Positions 37,122 to 47,061 of a stretch of 64,000 nucleotides of DNA are shown here, one piece after another. The position numbers were made by a program, and so were the translations under genes. Source of the stretch: Tautonia marina (lineage in GTDB: Bacteria > Planctomycetota > Planctomycetia > Isosphaerales > Isosphaeraceae); contig NZ_WEZF01000005.1 in assembly GCF_009177065.1 (NCBI RefSeq), positions 124,001 through 188,000 of the forward strand, in the 5' to 3' direction. How positions within the stretch are numbered: position 1 is the stretch's first letter; every line of letters starts with the position of its first letter. Under the pieces are notes generated by a model. That model did no database searches. It was not told the origin of the DNA and saw only the letters and a list, made by a program, of their open reading frames with translations.

Positions 37122-38393
37122 TCACTGCGAGGCGTGCGGACGAAGGTGCGTGTTGGCAAACTCCATGAAGACCTCCCAGTCCCGATCGGTCACATCGTGG
37201 CCTCCAGGGCGGATATGATATCCGACCGTGCTCGAAATCAGATTGTTGAGGCCAGGCATCTCCCGAGTTGCCATGCCATCAGTCCCAAGCAATTCATAGA
37301 CCGGAGCGGCATGCTTGGCGGAGAGAAATTCGCCCCGAGGATCGGCCCAAAGATCCTCCTCGGCCGAGCAAACCAGAACAGGCCGGGGAGCAATCAACGC
37401 GATCAGCATATGTTGGTCCACTGGCAACTCATCCTCATTCCCGTTGAATTGCTTGAACCGATCCGTGAACCAGTGAGGAAACGAGGTGTTGATCCGCTCA
37501 ACGGTTTCGCCAAACCGACGGCGGCTCAGAGCCGCACCACCGCATCCCGAGTCGTTCGAGATGACCAGCGCAAACCGCTCGTCCTGAGCCCCGCTCCAGA
37601 GCGAGGTTTTTCCCAGTCGCGAGTGGCCCATCACGATCACCCGGGAATCGTCGACATGATCATCGGTTTCCAGGTAGTCGAGCGCACGGCTCAGGCCCCA
37701 GGCCCAGGCACCAATCGATCCCCATTCGCCGGAGCCCGGTTCAGTCTGCCCTTCGGCATACGCCAGGGGGTGGACCCCGTCGCTCCACTGATCCTTCACA
37801 TCGGCATCAATGTCGTAATACCAGATCGTCGCCAGGCCGTAGCCATTCGAAACAATCGTATCGACCGGCCATCTCCCCCGCCGCTCTCCCCGGACGGACT
37901 CATCCCCCCCCTCCGGCAATCGAATCGCAGGGTCAGGGAACACCGTGTGATTTCCTCGGAAATTCAAGCCCAGGAAGGTCGGGACCGGCCCCTCGACATC
38001 GGCCGGGGTGTAAAGAAGGAGGTCCATGTGAGGGCCATCGTCGTCCTCGGTGAAAAAAATGCGCACTTGCTTGCGCCTGGCGAGTCCGTCGATGGCATCG
38101 TCGGCCGAGTCGAAGACCTCCCATCGCATCCCTTCGGGTCGACCGATCGGAGTCTTGCCGTAAACGTAATCCTCAAAGAGACGGAGGATTTCGGGACGCC
38201 TTGACTGGCGCCACTCGTCGGGAGTCGTGACCTTCGAGCCGTCCTCTGACAGCAAAGGATCGGGCAACGAATAGTTAGGAACCTTGGATTCGTCGTAGTT
38301 GAACCCTTGAGGCTGGGCCATTGACTCAGTCGCGATCAGGAGCAGGCCCAGCGTCAGCGACGCGGTCCAGCGGAGCAGGGCAGGGGCGTTCAT
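37122..38393 (-). CDS. CE15-like glucuronoyl esterase (alpha/beta hydrolase), secreted
   Basis: A 423-residue protein with signal peptide (LTLGLLLIATESMAQ). The nucleophile motif GHSRLGKTSLW matches the G-x-S-R-x-G-K of carbohydrate esterase family 15, with the expected NDSGCGGAALSRR loop and a C-terminal histidine in RPGGHDVTDRDW. CE15 enzymes cut ester bonds between glucuronic acid of xylan and lignin alcohols. The C-x-S of many members is H-S here. It is separated from the DUF1501 gene by a strong terminator, so it is probably transcribed on its own. Confidence 0.88.
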   Translation of the reverse strand: MNAPALLRWTASLTLGLLLIATESMAQPQGFNYDESKVPNYSLPDPLLSEDGSKVTTPDEWRQSRRPEILRLFEDYVYGKTPIGRPEGMRWEVFDSADDAIDGLARRKQVRIFFTEDDDGPHMDLLLYTPADVEGPVPTFLGLNFRGNHTVFPDPAIRLPEGGDESVRGERRGRWPVDTIVSNGYGLATIWYYDIDADVKDQWSDGVHPLAYAEGQTEPGSGEWGSIGAWAWGLSRALDYLETDDHVDDSRVIVMGHSRLGKTSLWSGAQDERFALVISNDSGCGGAALSRRRFGETVERINTSFPHWFTDRFKQFNGNEDELPVDQHMLIALIAPRPVLVCSAEEDLWADPRGEFLSAKHAAPVYELLGTDGMATREMPGLNNLISSTVGYHIRPGGHDVTDRDWEVFMEFANTHLRPHASQ

Positions 38394-38435
38394 CCCAGAG
38401 GTTCCTCAATCTCAGGAAGCGGTCGATCTGGATGC

Positions 38436-38473
38436 AAAAAGGCCCACGACCGGCCGAAGCCAACCGCGGGCCT
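38436..38473 (-). terminator. intrinsic terminator with UUCG tetraloop after the DUF1501 gene
   Basis: On the minus strand a 15-bp stem (11 Watson-Crick pairs and four G-U) closes a TTCG loop within GGCTTCGGCC and is followed directly by TTTTT (complement at 38436-38440). It lies 22 bases after the DUF1501 stop and ends the PSCyt-DUF1501 unit. This is a textbook intrinsic terminator. Confidence 0.85.
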
Positions 38474-38494
38474 CTTGAGCATGACCTGGAAAGC

Positions 38495-39973
38495 TCAGGC
38501 GAGCAAGGCTTGAACCGGCCTGTGATCCTCAACACCCGTTAATCGCATGTCGAGGCCCTGGAACTTGTAGGTCAGACGCTTATGGTCGATCCCCAGGCAT
38601 TGCAGGATCGTGGCGTTCATCTCGTGGATGTGGACAGGGTCCTGGACGACGTTGTAGCTGAAGTCGTCCGTCTCACCATGCACGATGCCCGGCTTAATTC
38701 CGCCACCTGCCATCCAGATCGTGAAACAGCGCGGGTGATGGTCTCGACCGTAATTCTCTCGGGTCAGGCCGCCCTGACAGTAGATCGTGCGACCGAACTC
38801 GCCTCCCCAAATGACCAGCGTGTCGTCCAGCAACCCTCGTTGCTTGAGATCCTGAACCAGGGCCCAGCAGGGCTGGTCGATGTCCTGGCACTGCTTCGGC
38901 AGGTCGCCGGCCACGTTGCCATGCTGGTCCCAGCCGCGATGGAACAACTGGACGAAGCGCACATCACGCTCGGCAAGGCGTCGAGCCATCAGAGCGCAGT
39001 AGGCGAAGGTTCCGGGCTTCTGTACATCCGGGCCGTACATATCAAGAATATGCTTGGGCTCGTCGGCCAGGTTCATCAGGTCGGGAACCGAGGACTGCAT
39101 CCGGAACGCCATCTCGTACTGGGCGATGCGGGCCTGCGTCTCGGGGTCGGCGAACTGGTCGTAGTGCTTCTGGTTCAGGGTCGCCAGCGAGTCGAGCATC
39201 CGTCGCCGCTTGGTCGAACTCACTCCGGGAGGGTCCGACAGGAACAGCACGGCGTCACCATCGGTGCGCAACCGAACCCCCTGGTGCTTGCTCGGCAGGA
39301 AGCCGGAACCCCAGAGCCGGTTGTAGAGTGCCTGAGCATCTTTGCGCCCGGTCCAGGTCGGGGTCATGACCACAAACGATGGCAGGTTCTCGTTCATGGA
39401 ACCGAGGCCGTAGCCCAGCCAAGAGCCCATACTCGCTCGGCCGGGCAACTGGTGGCCGGTGCAGATGTAGGTGATCGCCGGGTCGTGGTTGATCGCCTCG
39501 GTGTTGATGGATTTGACGATGGCCAGATCGTCGACCATCTTCGCCGTGTGCGGTAAGAGTTCGCTGACCCAGGCACCCGAATTGCCGTGCTGCTTGAACT
39601 CGTACCGAGACGGAGCGATCGGGAAACGAGTCTGACCACTGGTCATGGTCGTCAGACGCTGCCCCTGGCGGATCGACTCGGGCAAATCCTTGTCGAACCA
39701 CTCGTTCATGGTCGGCTTGTAGTCGAACAAGTCGAGCTGCGAGGGACCGCCGGACATGAACAAGTAGATGGCCCGCTTCGCCTTCGGGGCGAAGTGAGGC
39801 AGGCCGGGTAGACCTCCAGACGAAAGGGCCGGACGGTCTTGATCGGCCCCGGTCGCCTGAGCGGCTCGATCGGGCAAGAGCGAGGCAAGGGCCGCCGTGC
39901 CCAGGCCCACGGCCCCCCGCCCGAAGAAGTGCCGCCGCGTCATCGTCTGGATGCGTTCGAGGATCGGGTCCAT
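38495..39973 (-). CDS. DUF1501 family protein, Tat-exported
   Basis: A 492-residue member of the DUF1501 family, which belongs to the alkaline phosphatase/sulfatase-like fold. A twin-arginine signal TRRHFFGRG is followed by an alanine-rich segment. The body has [21 protein letters not shown], a metal-site strand, and later [10 protein letters not shown] and [14 protein letters not shown], all typical of the family. AGAGGA precedes the ATG. It lies 69 bases downstream of a PSCyt/DUF1549/DUF1553 gene, the standard pairing in planctomycetes; the pair's biochemical role is not established. Confidence 0.93.
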   Translation of the reverse strand: MDPILERIQTMTRRHFFGRGAVGLGTAALASLLPDRAAQATGADQDRPALSSGGLPGLPHFAPKAKRAIYLFMSGGPSQLDLFDYKPTMNEWFDKDLPESIRQGQRLTTMTSGQTRFPIAPSRYEFKQHGNSGAWVSELLPHTAKMVDDLAIVKSINTEAINHDPAITYICTGHQLPGRASMGSWLGYGLGSMNENLPSFVVMTPTWTGRKDAQALYNRLWGSGFLPSKHQGVRLRTDGDAVLFLSDPPGVSSTKRRRMLDSLATLNQKHYDQFADPETQARIAQYEMAFRMQSSVPDLMNLADEPKHILDMYGPDVQKPGTFAYCALMARRLAERDVRFVQLFHRGWDQHGNVAGDLPKQCQDIDQPCWALVQDLKQRGLLDDTLVIWGGEFGRTIYCQGGLTRENYGRDHHPRCFTIWMAGGGIKPGIVHGETDDFSYNVVQDPVHIHEMNATILQCLGIDHKRLTYKFQGLDMRLTGVEDHRPVQALLA

Positions 39974-40042
39974 GCTCGCGTTCCTCTCGATTTCGGGTCG
40001 GTGGTTTGGTGCGGTGAAAATTTGTTAAGGTCGGGGCGGGGG

Positions 40043-43000
40043 TTAGCCCTTCACGATCACTTCGTCCAGATTGAGCAAGGTGTTCGCGATGATGGTCCAG
40101 GCGGCCAGTTCGGCCGGGTCGAACGCCGGGTCGGGTTGCGTTTCACCCACGGTGATCAGCGCCCGGGCCTCTTCAACCTCGGATTGATAGGAGGCGAGCA
40201 ACTCGTCAAAGGTCCCATTCAGCTCGTTGATCTCGTCTGCTTCGGGACGGCGAGCGGTGGCCAGGCGGAACATGTGGGTGAGCCGCTCCTCGACCGACGG
40301 GCCCGCCTCACGAAGCGTCCGCTCGGCCAGACTTCGGGCGGCCTCGACGTATTGCGGATCGTTCAGCAAGAGCAACGCTTGCAACGGGGTGTTGGTCCGC
40401 TCTCGACGCACCGTGCAGGACTCCCGAGACGGAGCATCGAAGGTCGTCATCTGCGGCGGCGGAGCCGTTCGTTTCCAGAAGGTGTAAAGACTGCGCCGGT
40501 GAACTTTTTCTCGTCCAGAGTCGGGCTGGAACTTCGCCGTGTTGCTGCTCGTGTAGCCAACCGCTTCCCAGAGACCGGACGGTTGTGGAGGCTTCACGCC
40601 CGGGCCGCCAATCTGTTCCACGAGCAGGTCCGACACCGCGAGGGCCTGGTCGCGAAGCGTTTCGGCATCGAGCCGGAACCGAGGTCCGCGGGCAAGCAAC
40701 ACGTTCTTCGGATCGCGCGTGTTCAGCTCGGGGGTGGTTCGAGACGTCTGGCGATACGTGGCCGAGGTGACCAGCCGCTTCATGAACGTCTTGATGTCCC
40801 ATCCGTCATCCTGGAACTGAACCGCGAGCCAGTCGAGCAGTTCCTCATGGCTGGGCGGATCTCCTTGAGAACCGAAGTCCTCGGATGTCTTCACCAGCCC
40901 GGTGCCGAAGACCTGCTGCCAGAGCCGGTTCACGGCCACCCGGGCGGTTAGGGGGTTGGAGCGATCAACAAGCCAGAGGGCCAGGCCCATGCGGTCGAGC
41001 GGCGCCCCTTCGGGCAAGTCGGGCAGGAATTCAGGAGTCGCGCGACCGACCTGTTCCCCTCGCTCCTCGTACTCGCCTCGGTTCAGGATAAACGCCGGCT
41101 TCGGTTCGGCCATCTCCTTCCAGACCAGGGTGGTCGGAATCGCTTCCTCGAGGGTCTTGCTCGCCGATTCGGCCGAGGCCAACTCGTCGAGCAAGGGACT
41201 CAAGGTTGAGCGAGCCGGAGCGTAGGCGAATCGAACGAAGTGGTCACGGAGTTGCCGGGTCTCGTCCTCCGAGCGATCAGCCGGTGCCTTCTCGACAATG
41301 GCCCGAATCGGACCTGGGAGGCCAGCCTTGTCACCGAGAATCTTCTGGTCACGGACCCAGCCCGCGAGACTCGTGTAGGTTTTCCCAGGCTGCGGGGTCC
41401 ATGTCCGCAACCCGGCGGCATCCCACCGGACCGTGCCACCATGCTGGGTAAAGGCCATGCCCGTAATCGTCGTTCCGGGTGCGATGCCGACCTCAGCGGC
41501 TGAGACTTCCAGACGAACCCATTCGCCCGTCGTCGGCAACGGTCCCTTGGAAAGGCGTTCGGTGGTGCCATCGGCCCCGTAGTCGATCAGGTTCTCTCCC
41601 CAGTAGGCCCGATGTTTCCACGATCCGGTGTTCCACTGAAGCATGATCTCCTTCGGAGGATTGACCGGATCCAGGAAGACGTGAGCAAACAGGGTGTCAC
41701 CTTCACCCACGAGCAGACCTTGCGTTGCCTCGGTAAAGAAGTGCTGACTCTGTCCCTCGGAGGTTCGCAGATGGGCCTTCTCACCCGAGAAAACGGGGTG
41801 ATTCGGTTCGGAAACGAACGACCAGTCAGCCTCGGCCGAGGGCTTGGCCCCGGTTGGCAGGGCATCGTCGATCCAGACGAAGTCATCACGACGCACGTAC
41901 TCACCCTGGTCATCGTCGCTTGCCGGATCGTAGCCGATGGCGGCGACGGCCTCGGAAATGCGGCTCTTGATCGCCGCGATCTGCTCGTCCAGCCGGGCTC
42001 GTTCGGCTTCCTGCTCGGGGGAAGGGACCTGAATGACCGGCGGGTGGGCCTTGGCGTTGCCGTCGAGCGGTTTGCCGTCGATCGAGTTGAAGAAGGCGAA
42101 TAGCGAGTAGTAATCCTTGGCCGAGATCGGGTCGAATTTGTGGTCGTGGCAGCGAGCACAGGCAACCGTCAGGCCGAGGAAGACCGTCCCGGTCGCATCC
42201 ACGCGTTCGACGACGTTCCGGACGTAGACTTCTTCCTCAATCGATCCCCCTTCGCTCGTGGTCACGTGGGCCCGATTGAATCCGGTGGCGATGAGTTGGT
42301 CGCGTGTCGGGTCCGGCAGAAGGTCGCCGGCAAGCTGTTCGATGACGAATTGATCGTAGGGGAGGTTTCGATTGAAGGCGTTGACGACCCAGTCGCGATA
42401 CGGCCACATCTCTCGGTAGTTGTCGAGGTGCAGGCCGTGCGTGTCTCCATACCGCGCCGCGTCGAGCCAGAAGCGGGCCATGTGCTCGCCGTATTGAGGC
42501 GATTGCAAGAGTTGGTCCACAAGCTGCTCGTAACGGTCCTCGCGATCATCGGCCAGATAGGCGTCCACCTCGGCCGGAGTCGGGGGCAACCCCGTGAGAT
42601 CGAGATAAACCCGCCTGACCAGGGCCTCAGGATTCGCTTCGGGAGACGGTTCCAGGTTTTCCTGGATCAATCGTTCCAGAATGAATCGGTCGATCGGGTT
42701 CCGGACCCAGGAATTATCGTCGAGGACCGGCGGCTCGGGCTTGGTCGGCGGAACAAACGACCAGTGTTCTTCCCACTCGGCCCCTTGCTCGATCCAGGTC
42801 CGGATCAGCTCGATTTGCTCGGCGGTCAGTGCCTCGTGCGACTCTGGAGGCATCCGATCGAGTTCGTCTTCACTCGTGATCCGGTAAACCAGTTCACTCG
42901 CTTCAACGTCGCCGGGAACGATCACCGCATATCCACCCCGATCGGCAAGGGCCTCGTCCCTCAGATCGAGCCGGAGATCGGCCTTTCGGGTGGCCGAATC

Positions 43001-43174
43001 CGGTCCGTGGCATGCGAAGCAGGCATCCGACAACAATGGCCGGATCTGCTTGCCAAAATCGATCCGAGGTTCGGGTTTCGCGTCGTCGGCGGCCAGTGAG
43101 GGCACCGCGGCGAATACCGCCCAGCAGGCGGCCAGAACGAGGGATCGCGTCGTCGCGAGGGTCGGCGGTCTCAT
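40043..43174 (-). CDS. PSCyt1/DUF1549/DUF1553 planctomycete cytochrome-c-type protein
   Basis: About 1043 residues with a signal peptide ([17 protein letters not shown]). A PSCyt1 heme-c motif CFACHGP is near residue 53. DUF1549 follows ([45 protein letters not shown], with [12 protein letters not shown] near residue 330), then an insert of ~250 residues with a jelly-roll-like part, and DUF1553 ([34 protein letters not shown]-like, ~820). ATG 43174 has GGAG nine bases upstream. It is co-directional with the DUF1501 gene and likely acts with it in the periplasm. Confidence 0.94.
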   Translation of the reverse strand: [1043 protein letters not shown]

Positions 43175-43630
43175 CGATTCGGCTCCCGAGTCGGCTCGGT
43201 GGTTGAAAGGCGGGGTTCGTTCGGTGGAATCTTCGGCCAGGAGGGCAGGGTGAAGATCGCTTCGCTCGCACTGCGGAGCGAGGGATCGAGGGCAGCATAT
43301 TCCGTTCAAATTTCCCTCGGATTCGATCGAATCTCAAGGGTTTGAGCGTGCTACTGAAACCCTCTGGGGTACGAGGATCGAGCAAAGGCCGAGGACTGGT
43401 TTGAATCCGATGGCGTCACGAGTGAACGGCTCATGCAAGGTGCGAATGATGGACGATTTCCAGTGGCTCAATTACGGATACTACGCCAAAACGTCTCGCA
43501 TCGTTCGACGATTTCGGCGCATGTTAAACAGGGACATTATAAGAGTGAAACCCTGGCCTGCCAGTCACCAGTGCAGGCCGGGGTCGGACGATTCTTTGGA
43601 AACGATCCTGCACGCAGACACCGTGCCCGA
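43175..43630. other. 456-base leader/intergenic region before the PSCyt gene
   Basis: The region contains a likely minus-strand promoter (43536-43564), a perfect 7-bp hairpin AGGGTTT (43337-43343) with AAACCCT (43357-43363), and no believable ORF. If the promoter is right, the PSCyt mRNA leader is about 350 bases. Confidence 0.45.
43536..43564 (-). promoter_or_regulatory. putative promoter of the PSCyt-DUF1501 unit
   Basis: On the minus strand, CTGGCA (43559-43564) and a perfect TATAAT (43536-43541) are 17 bases apart. The -35 lies in two overlapping dyads: CTGGC-CT-GCCAG (43553-43564) and GGCCTGC (43555-43561) with GCAGGCC (43573-43579). The dyads could be operator sites. Confidence 0.5.
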
Positions 43631-44128
43631 TCAGAACGCTGGCGGAGACTGGACCACGAAGGTCCGACTCATCAGCTTCCGAAGCAAGGAGATCTCTCCG
43701 CTGTGTCGGGCTTCGTCGTGCAGGCCATGAACAATGCCGTACCGAACCGTTCGGTTCGGGTTGCCAGGCTCACTGGCGCCGAGTTGTTCGGGGGTCAGCT
43801 CCGAAATGACGCCTCGAAGCCGTTCGTGCTGTGCCTTCAGGGCCGCGACGACCTCTTCGAGGGGCGGCCAGTTTTCGGGGGAGATGTGTGCCGGGTTGCT
43901 CTCCCAGCTAAACATCTTGAACCAACCCTCGGGAATCTGGGGCTCCCGACCAAGGCCCTTCAGGGTCAGGAACTCGGTGACCACATAGGAGTGGCCGGCG
44001 TGCCAGAGGCACGAGTTCTGAAGGCCGGGCGGGGCCCAGCGGGCGTGGGTGTCGTCGAGATTTTGCAATTCCTTGAGCGTCTTGCCGCGTACGTCGTCGA
44101 GCAAGTCCAGTAGCGTTTCGTCGGCCAT
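43631..44128 (-). CDS. DinB-like four-helix protein
   Basis: A 165-residue DinB/YfiT-superfamily protein. The three-histidine metal site typical of the fold is suggested by LWHAGHS (~41-47) and the C-terminal HGLHDEARHSGE (~134). DinB relatives include thiol transferases and proteins of unknown activity. GGAG is nine bases before the ATG. It lies upstream of the PSCyt gene on the same strand, but a 456-base gap with its own promoter suggests separate transcription. Confidence 0.8.
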   Translation of the reverse strand: MADETLLDLLDDVRGKTLKELQNLDDTHARWAPPGLQNSCLWHAGHSYVVTEFLTLKGLGREPQIPEGWFKMFSWESNPAHISPENWPPLEEVVAALKAQHERLRGVISELTPEQLGASEPGNPNRTVRYGIVHGLHDEARHSGEISLLRKLMSRTFVVQSPPAF

Positions 44129-44397
44129 TCGTACGTTCTCCGCCCGCGACTACGGCGAGCGATCATCACAGTGGAGGGACAAGGGGAGAGAGACTCACGC
44201 CTCTGAATTATTCCGTAGAATCCATCATCGTCGCAACCGCTTTCCTGAAGACTCGATCGGCCGGGCCAGTCGATCCGGTTCCGTCAAGCTGATCGTTGCT
44301 TCGCCAGGCGACGATTGCCGACGATCGGTCAGACCGCCATTGGACCTTCGTGTTGCCAGGTCAATCGGCTTGCCCCGAACTCCGAACGGAACTCCTT

Positions 44398-45399
44398 ATG
44401 CATGCACGCTCTACCGCCGTCTTCGCGGTCGCTCGGTTCGCTCCTTACGCCGTTCGACGAGTGCCCCGCAGGGGAATCGGTCCAGCCGAAGTACTGGTCG
44501 TGCTCGTCGTCGTCGCCATTCTCGCCCTGTTGCTCATGCTCGGACTGGCAAGGAGCCGTGAGGTTGCTCGATCCGCCACCTGCTCTCGGAATCTGCAGCA
44601 AATCGGTCTTGCGATGCAGCTTTATGAACAGGTGACTCAGCGCGTGCCCTACGTCGCTCCACTGGAGGATCGGAACAACGCTTCTCAAGGACCTCTCGCG
44701 GCGATCCTGCAACAGCTTGGCAGAACGGAAGTGACCGGGCTCGACATTCAACCCGATTCGGAACCTGCCCCACCGCTCTCAGAACCGATCTCGGAGCGTT
44801 ACCTTCCGGATTTTGTCTGCCCGTCCGACCCGATCGCCACGTCTCGAGTCTTTCCCGCACCGGTCAACTATCGAGCGAACACGGGGGATCAGCCTGAGGG
44901 TCGTGGTGGCCCGTTCATGCCAGGGGGTTCGATCGGATTCAACGAGGTCGAGGCTGGTGATGGTGCGTCCTATACCGCGGCCTTCGCCGAACGGCTCGTC
45001 GGGACCGCGGGGACCTCAACCGAGACGAGCCGGGATTACCAGCTCGTCCCCGGTCCCGTTCCTCGGGAAGGCTGTCCTGAGGTTCCCGGCGAGCCGCTCC
45101 AGACCGACGCCGGTCGGTCCTGGCTGGAACTCGGTTGGAGATCAACGCTGTATTCGCACGCACTCGTTCCCCAGAACCCTCGATCATGCATCGACGAGCA
45201 AGGCCGAACCGCCCTGATGGGCGCATCAAGCGGACACGTGGAAGGGGTTCGCGTGCTTCTGATGGATGGGAGCGTTCGGGTCTATTCTCGGTCGATCAAT
45301 CCTGAGGTCTGGGCCTCGCTCGGAACCTATCTCAGTGATGTTTCCCAAGAAGAAACGCCGGAATCTTCTTCACTTCCCGACGAACCAACCGAGCCCTGA
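44398..45399 (+). CDS. prepilin-like H-X9-DG (DUF1559-type) protein
   Basis: About 333 residues. The type IV prepilin-like N-terminus is RRG|IGPAEVLVVLVVVAILALLL, with glutamate at +5 but isoleucine instead of phenylalanine at +1, then REVARSATCSRNLQQIGLAMQLYEQ, the hallmark of the planctomycete DUF1559 family. The C-terminal H-X9-DG motif is exact: H, nine residues (VEGVRVLLM), then DG. Such proteins probably form surface pseudopilus-like fibres or are exported by a type II-like system. The chosen ATG at 44398 gives a 30-residue leader. No pilus genes are adjacent. Confidence 0.85.
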   Translation: MHARSTAVFAVARFAPYAVRRVPRRGIGPAEVLVVLVVVAILALLLMLGLARSREVARSATCSRNLQQIGLAMQLYEQVTQRVPYVAPLEDRNNASQGPLAAILQQLGRTEVTGLDIQPDSEPAPPLSEPISERYLPDFVCPSDPIATSRVFPAPVNYRANTGDQPEGRGGPFMPGGSIGFNEVEAGDGASYTAAFAERLVGTAGTSTETSRDYQLVPGPVPREGCPEVPGEPLQTDAGRSWLELGWRSTLYSHALVPQNPRSCIDEQGRTALMGASSGHVEGVRVLLMDGSVRVYSRSINPEVWASLGTYLSDVSQEETPESSSLPDEPTEP

Positions 45400-45404
45400 C
45401 GTCG

Positions 45405-45863
45405 TCATCCCGATCGTGCGTGTCGGGCATGAAGCATCACATCCTGAAGGATCATCACAAGCATTACCGCGAAGGCCAGCACCGTGAGCGGAGCCCCTGG
45501 GCCGAGGGTCGCCTTCGGCCCTCCCGAGAACAGGAAGACCATCGTGCCCGCGTGAGCGATTCCATAGAGCGAAAAGGCAATCGGCAAGACCGCCGGAATG
45601 CGGCCGATCCCGACCGCCCGGAGCCACGAGCACCAGCAGACAATCCCCGCGGCGAAAACGACCATCCAGTTCGGCAACCAGAACGGGCCCACGATCAATC
45701 GGCCCGCCCATCCCGTCGTTTCGAACTCGCCGATCCCGCCACCGAGCGTCCCGGGAACGGCCATCGTATGCCCTCCCCAGTTCAAGCCCGCCGCGCCGAT
45801 GACCCCAATCGTGGCGAGGGTCACGACCACCGCCGTCAAGAATCGAGAGGAAATGCGGGGCAT
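45405..45863 (-). CDS. small four-TM membrane protein, unknown function
   Basis: A 152-residue hydrophobic protein with about four membrane helices (FLTAVVVTLATIGVIGAAG, WLPNWMVVFAAGIVCW, AVLPIAFSLYGIAHAGTMVFLF, VLAFAVMLVMILQDVML) and a short basic tail. It is convergent with the prepilin-like gene with only five bases between stops, which supports both ends. A longer frame over the same bases (45370-46095) is rich in R and G and is a shadow. No family recognised. Confidence 0.7.
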   Translation of the reverse strand: MPRISSRFLTAVVVTLATIGVIGAAGLNWGGHTMAVPGTLGGGIGEFETTGWAGRLIVGPFWLPNWMVVFAAGIVCWCSWLRAVGIGRIPAVLPIAFSLYGIAHAGTMVFLFSGGPKATLGPGAPLTVLAFAVMLVMILQDVMLHARHARSG

Positions 45864-46097
45864 GAGCCATTCCGATTGCGAAAAAAACAGACGCGCCGTC
45901 GCTTGCGCCGCCTGAATACGACCAGGACACGATTTTCCCTGCAGATCGTTCGAGAGGGCTCATCGTAACACCCGAGGGCCTCCCGGTCTGCCGGTCGGGA
46001 GCTGACATGGCCGATCCCCGTGGGTTGCGATACAGTGCCCTCAATGCTTCGCGATGGGATCGCCCCTGCACCCGCCGAGGAAAAGGAAGGACCAAGG
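45864..46097. other. divergent intergenic region upstream of nfo
   Basis: A 6-bp hairpin CTCCCG (45980-45985) with CGGGAG (45996-46001) is present. No good hexamer pair is visible on either strand. Confidence 0.35.
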
Positions 46098-47036
46098 ATG
46101 CCCGCCAAACCTCGTTCGCAATCGAAATGGGTCCCGAGGATGTTCGGCGCCCACATGAGCATTGCCGGAGGACACGACCGAGCCGTGCGGGCCGCCGCGG
46201 CCCTGGGTATGGATTGCGTTCAGATCTTCACCAAGAGCAACAACCAGTGGAAGGCCAAACCCTTAACCGATGACCAGGTCGCCGCCTTCCGCCAGAGCCT
46301 TTCGGAAACCGGCGTGGGCTCTCCCGTGGCCCACAATTCCTACCTGATCAACCTGGCCAGTCCGGACGATGAACTCTGGCACAAGTCCATTGATGCCATG
46401 GTGATCGAGCTCGAGCGGGCCGAGGCGCTCGGCATCCGCCATCTTGTCAGCCATCCCGGCGCCCACGTCGGCAGTGGCGAGGAGGCGGGACTCACCCGGA
46501 TCGCCGCGGGCCTCGACGAAATCCACCGACGCACGACCGGATTTCAGGCTCGCATCGCGCTGGAAACGACGGCGGGGCAAGGGAGTTGCCTCGGGCATCG
46601 GTTCGAGCACCTGAGCGCCATTCTCGACCAGGTCCATGAGGCTGATCGCCTGGAAATCTGTGTCGACACCTGCCACATCTTCGCCGCGGGCTATCGGCTG
46701 GGCACCCGAGACGAGTACAATGAAACCATCGGGGAGCTGGATCGGATTATCGGTCTGAAACGAGTCCGCGTCTGGCACCTCAACGACAGCGTCAAGGCGT
46801 GCGGAAGCCGCGTCGATCGCCACGCCGGCATCGGTCGTGGTGAGCTTGGCCTGGAACCATTCGCCCACATCGTGGCCGACCCGCGATTCGCCACGCTGCC
46901 GATGATTCTGGAAACGCCCAAAGGAACCGAGGGCGGCGAGGATCTCGACGCGATCAACCTTCGAGTGCTCCGAGACCTGGAGACTCGGGCCAGACTCGAC
47001 GCGGCCGATGCCTCCCGAACCGCTCGGGCCTCCTGA
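46098..47036 (+). CDS. nfo: endonuclease IV
   Basis: Nfo cuts DNA at abasic sites and removes 3' blocking groups in base excision repair. The 312-residue TIM-barrel protein shows the family motifs FGAHMSIAGG (~17), IALETTAGQG with the metal-binding E (~150), CVDTCHIFAAGY (~185), VWHLNDS (~220), RHAGIGRGELG (~240) and MILETPKG (~265). The ATG at 46098 follows AAGGA; an upstream start at 46020 would add an unconserved stretch. ppk1 starts 25 bases downstream, so the two are probably cotranscribed. Confidence 0.95.
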   Translation: MPAKPRSQSKWVPRMFGAHMSIAGGHDRAVRAAAALGMDCVQIFTKSNNQWKAKPLTDDQVAAFRQSLSETGVGSPVAHNSYLINLASPDDELWHKSIDAMVIELERAEALGIRHLVSHPGAHVGSGEEAGLTRIAAGLDEIHRRTTGFQARIALETTAGQGSCLGHRFEHLSAILDQVHEADRLEICVDTCHIFAAGYRLGTRDEYNETIGELDRIIGLKRVRVWHLNDSVKACGSRVDRHAGIGRGELGLEPFAHIVADPRFATLPMILETPKGTEGGEDLDAINLRVLRDLETRARLDAADASRTARAS

Positions 47037-47061
47037 CCTTGGCGAGGAAGGCACGTCCGAG

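Noticed and set aside
36954-38204. 416-codon plus-strand frame opposite the CE15-like gene
   Set aside because: Shadow of a gene with signal peptide and catalytic motifs on the minus strand.
43433-44113. 226-codon plus-strand frame opposite the DinB-like gene
   Set aside because: It covers the DinB-like gene in antisense and the PSCyt promoter, and has no recognisable domain.
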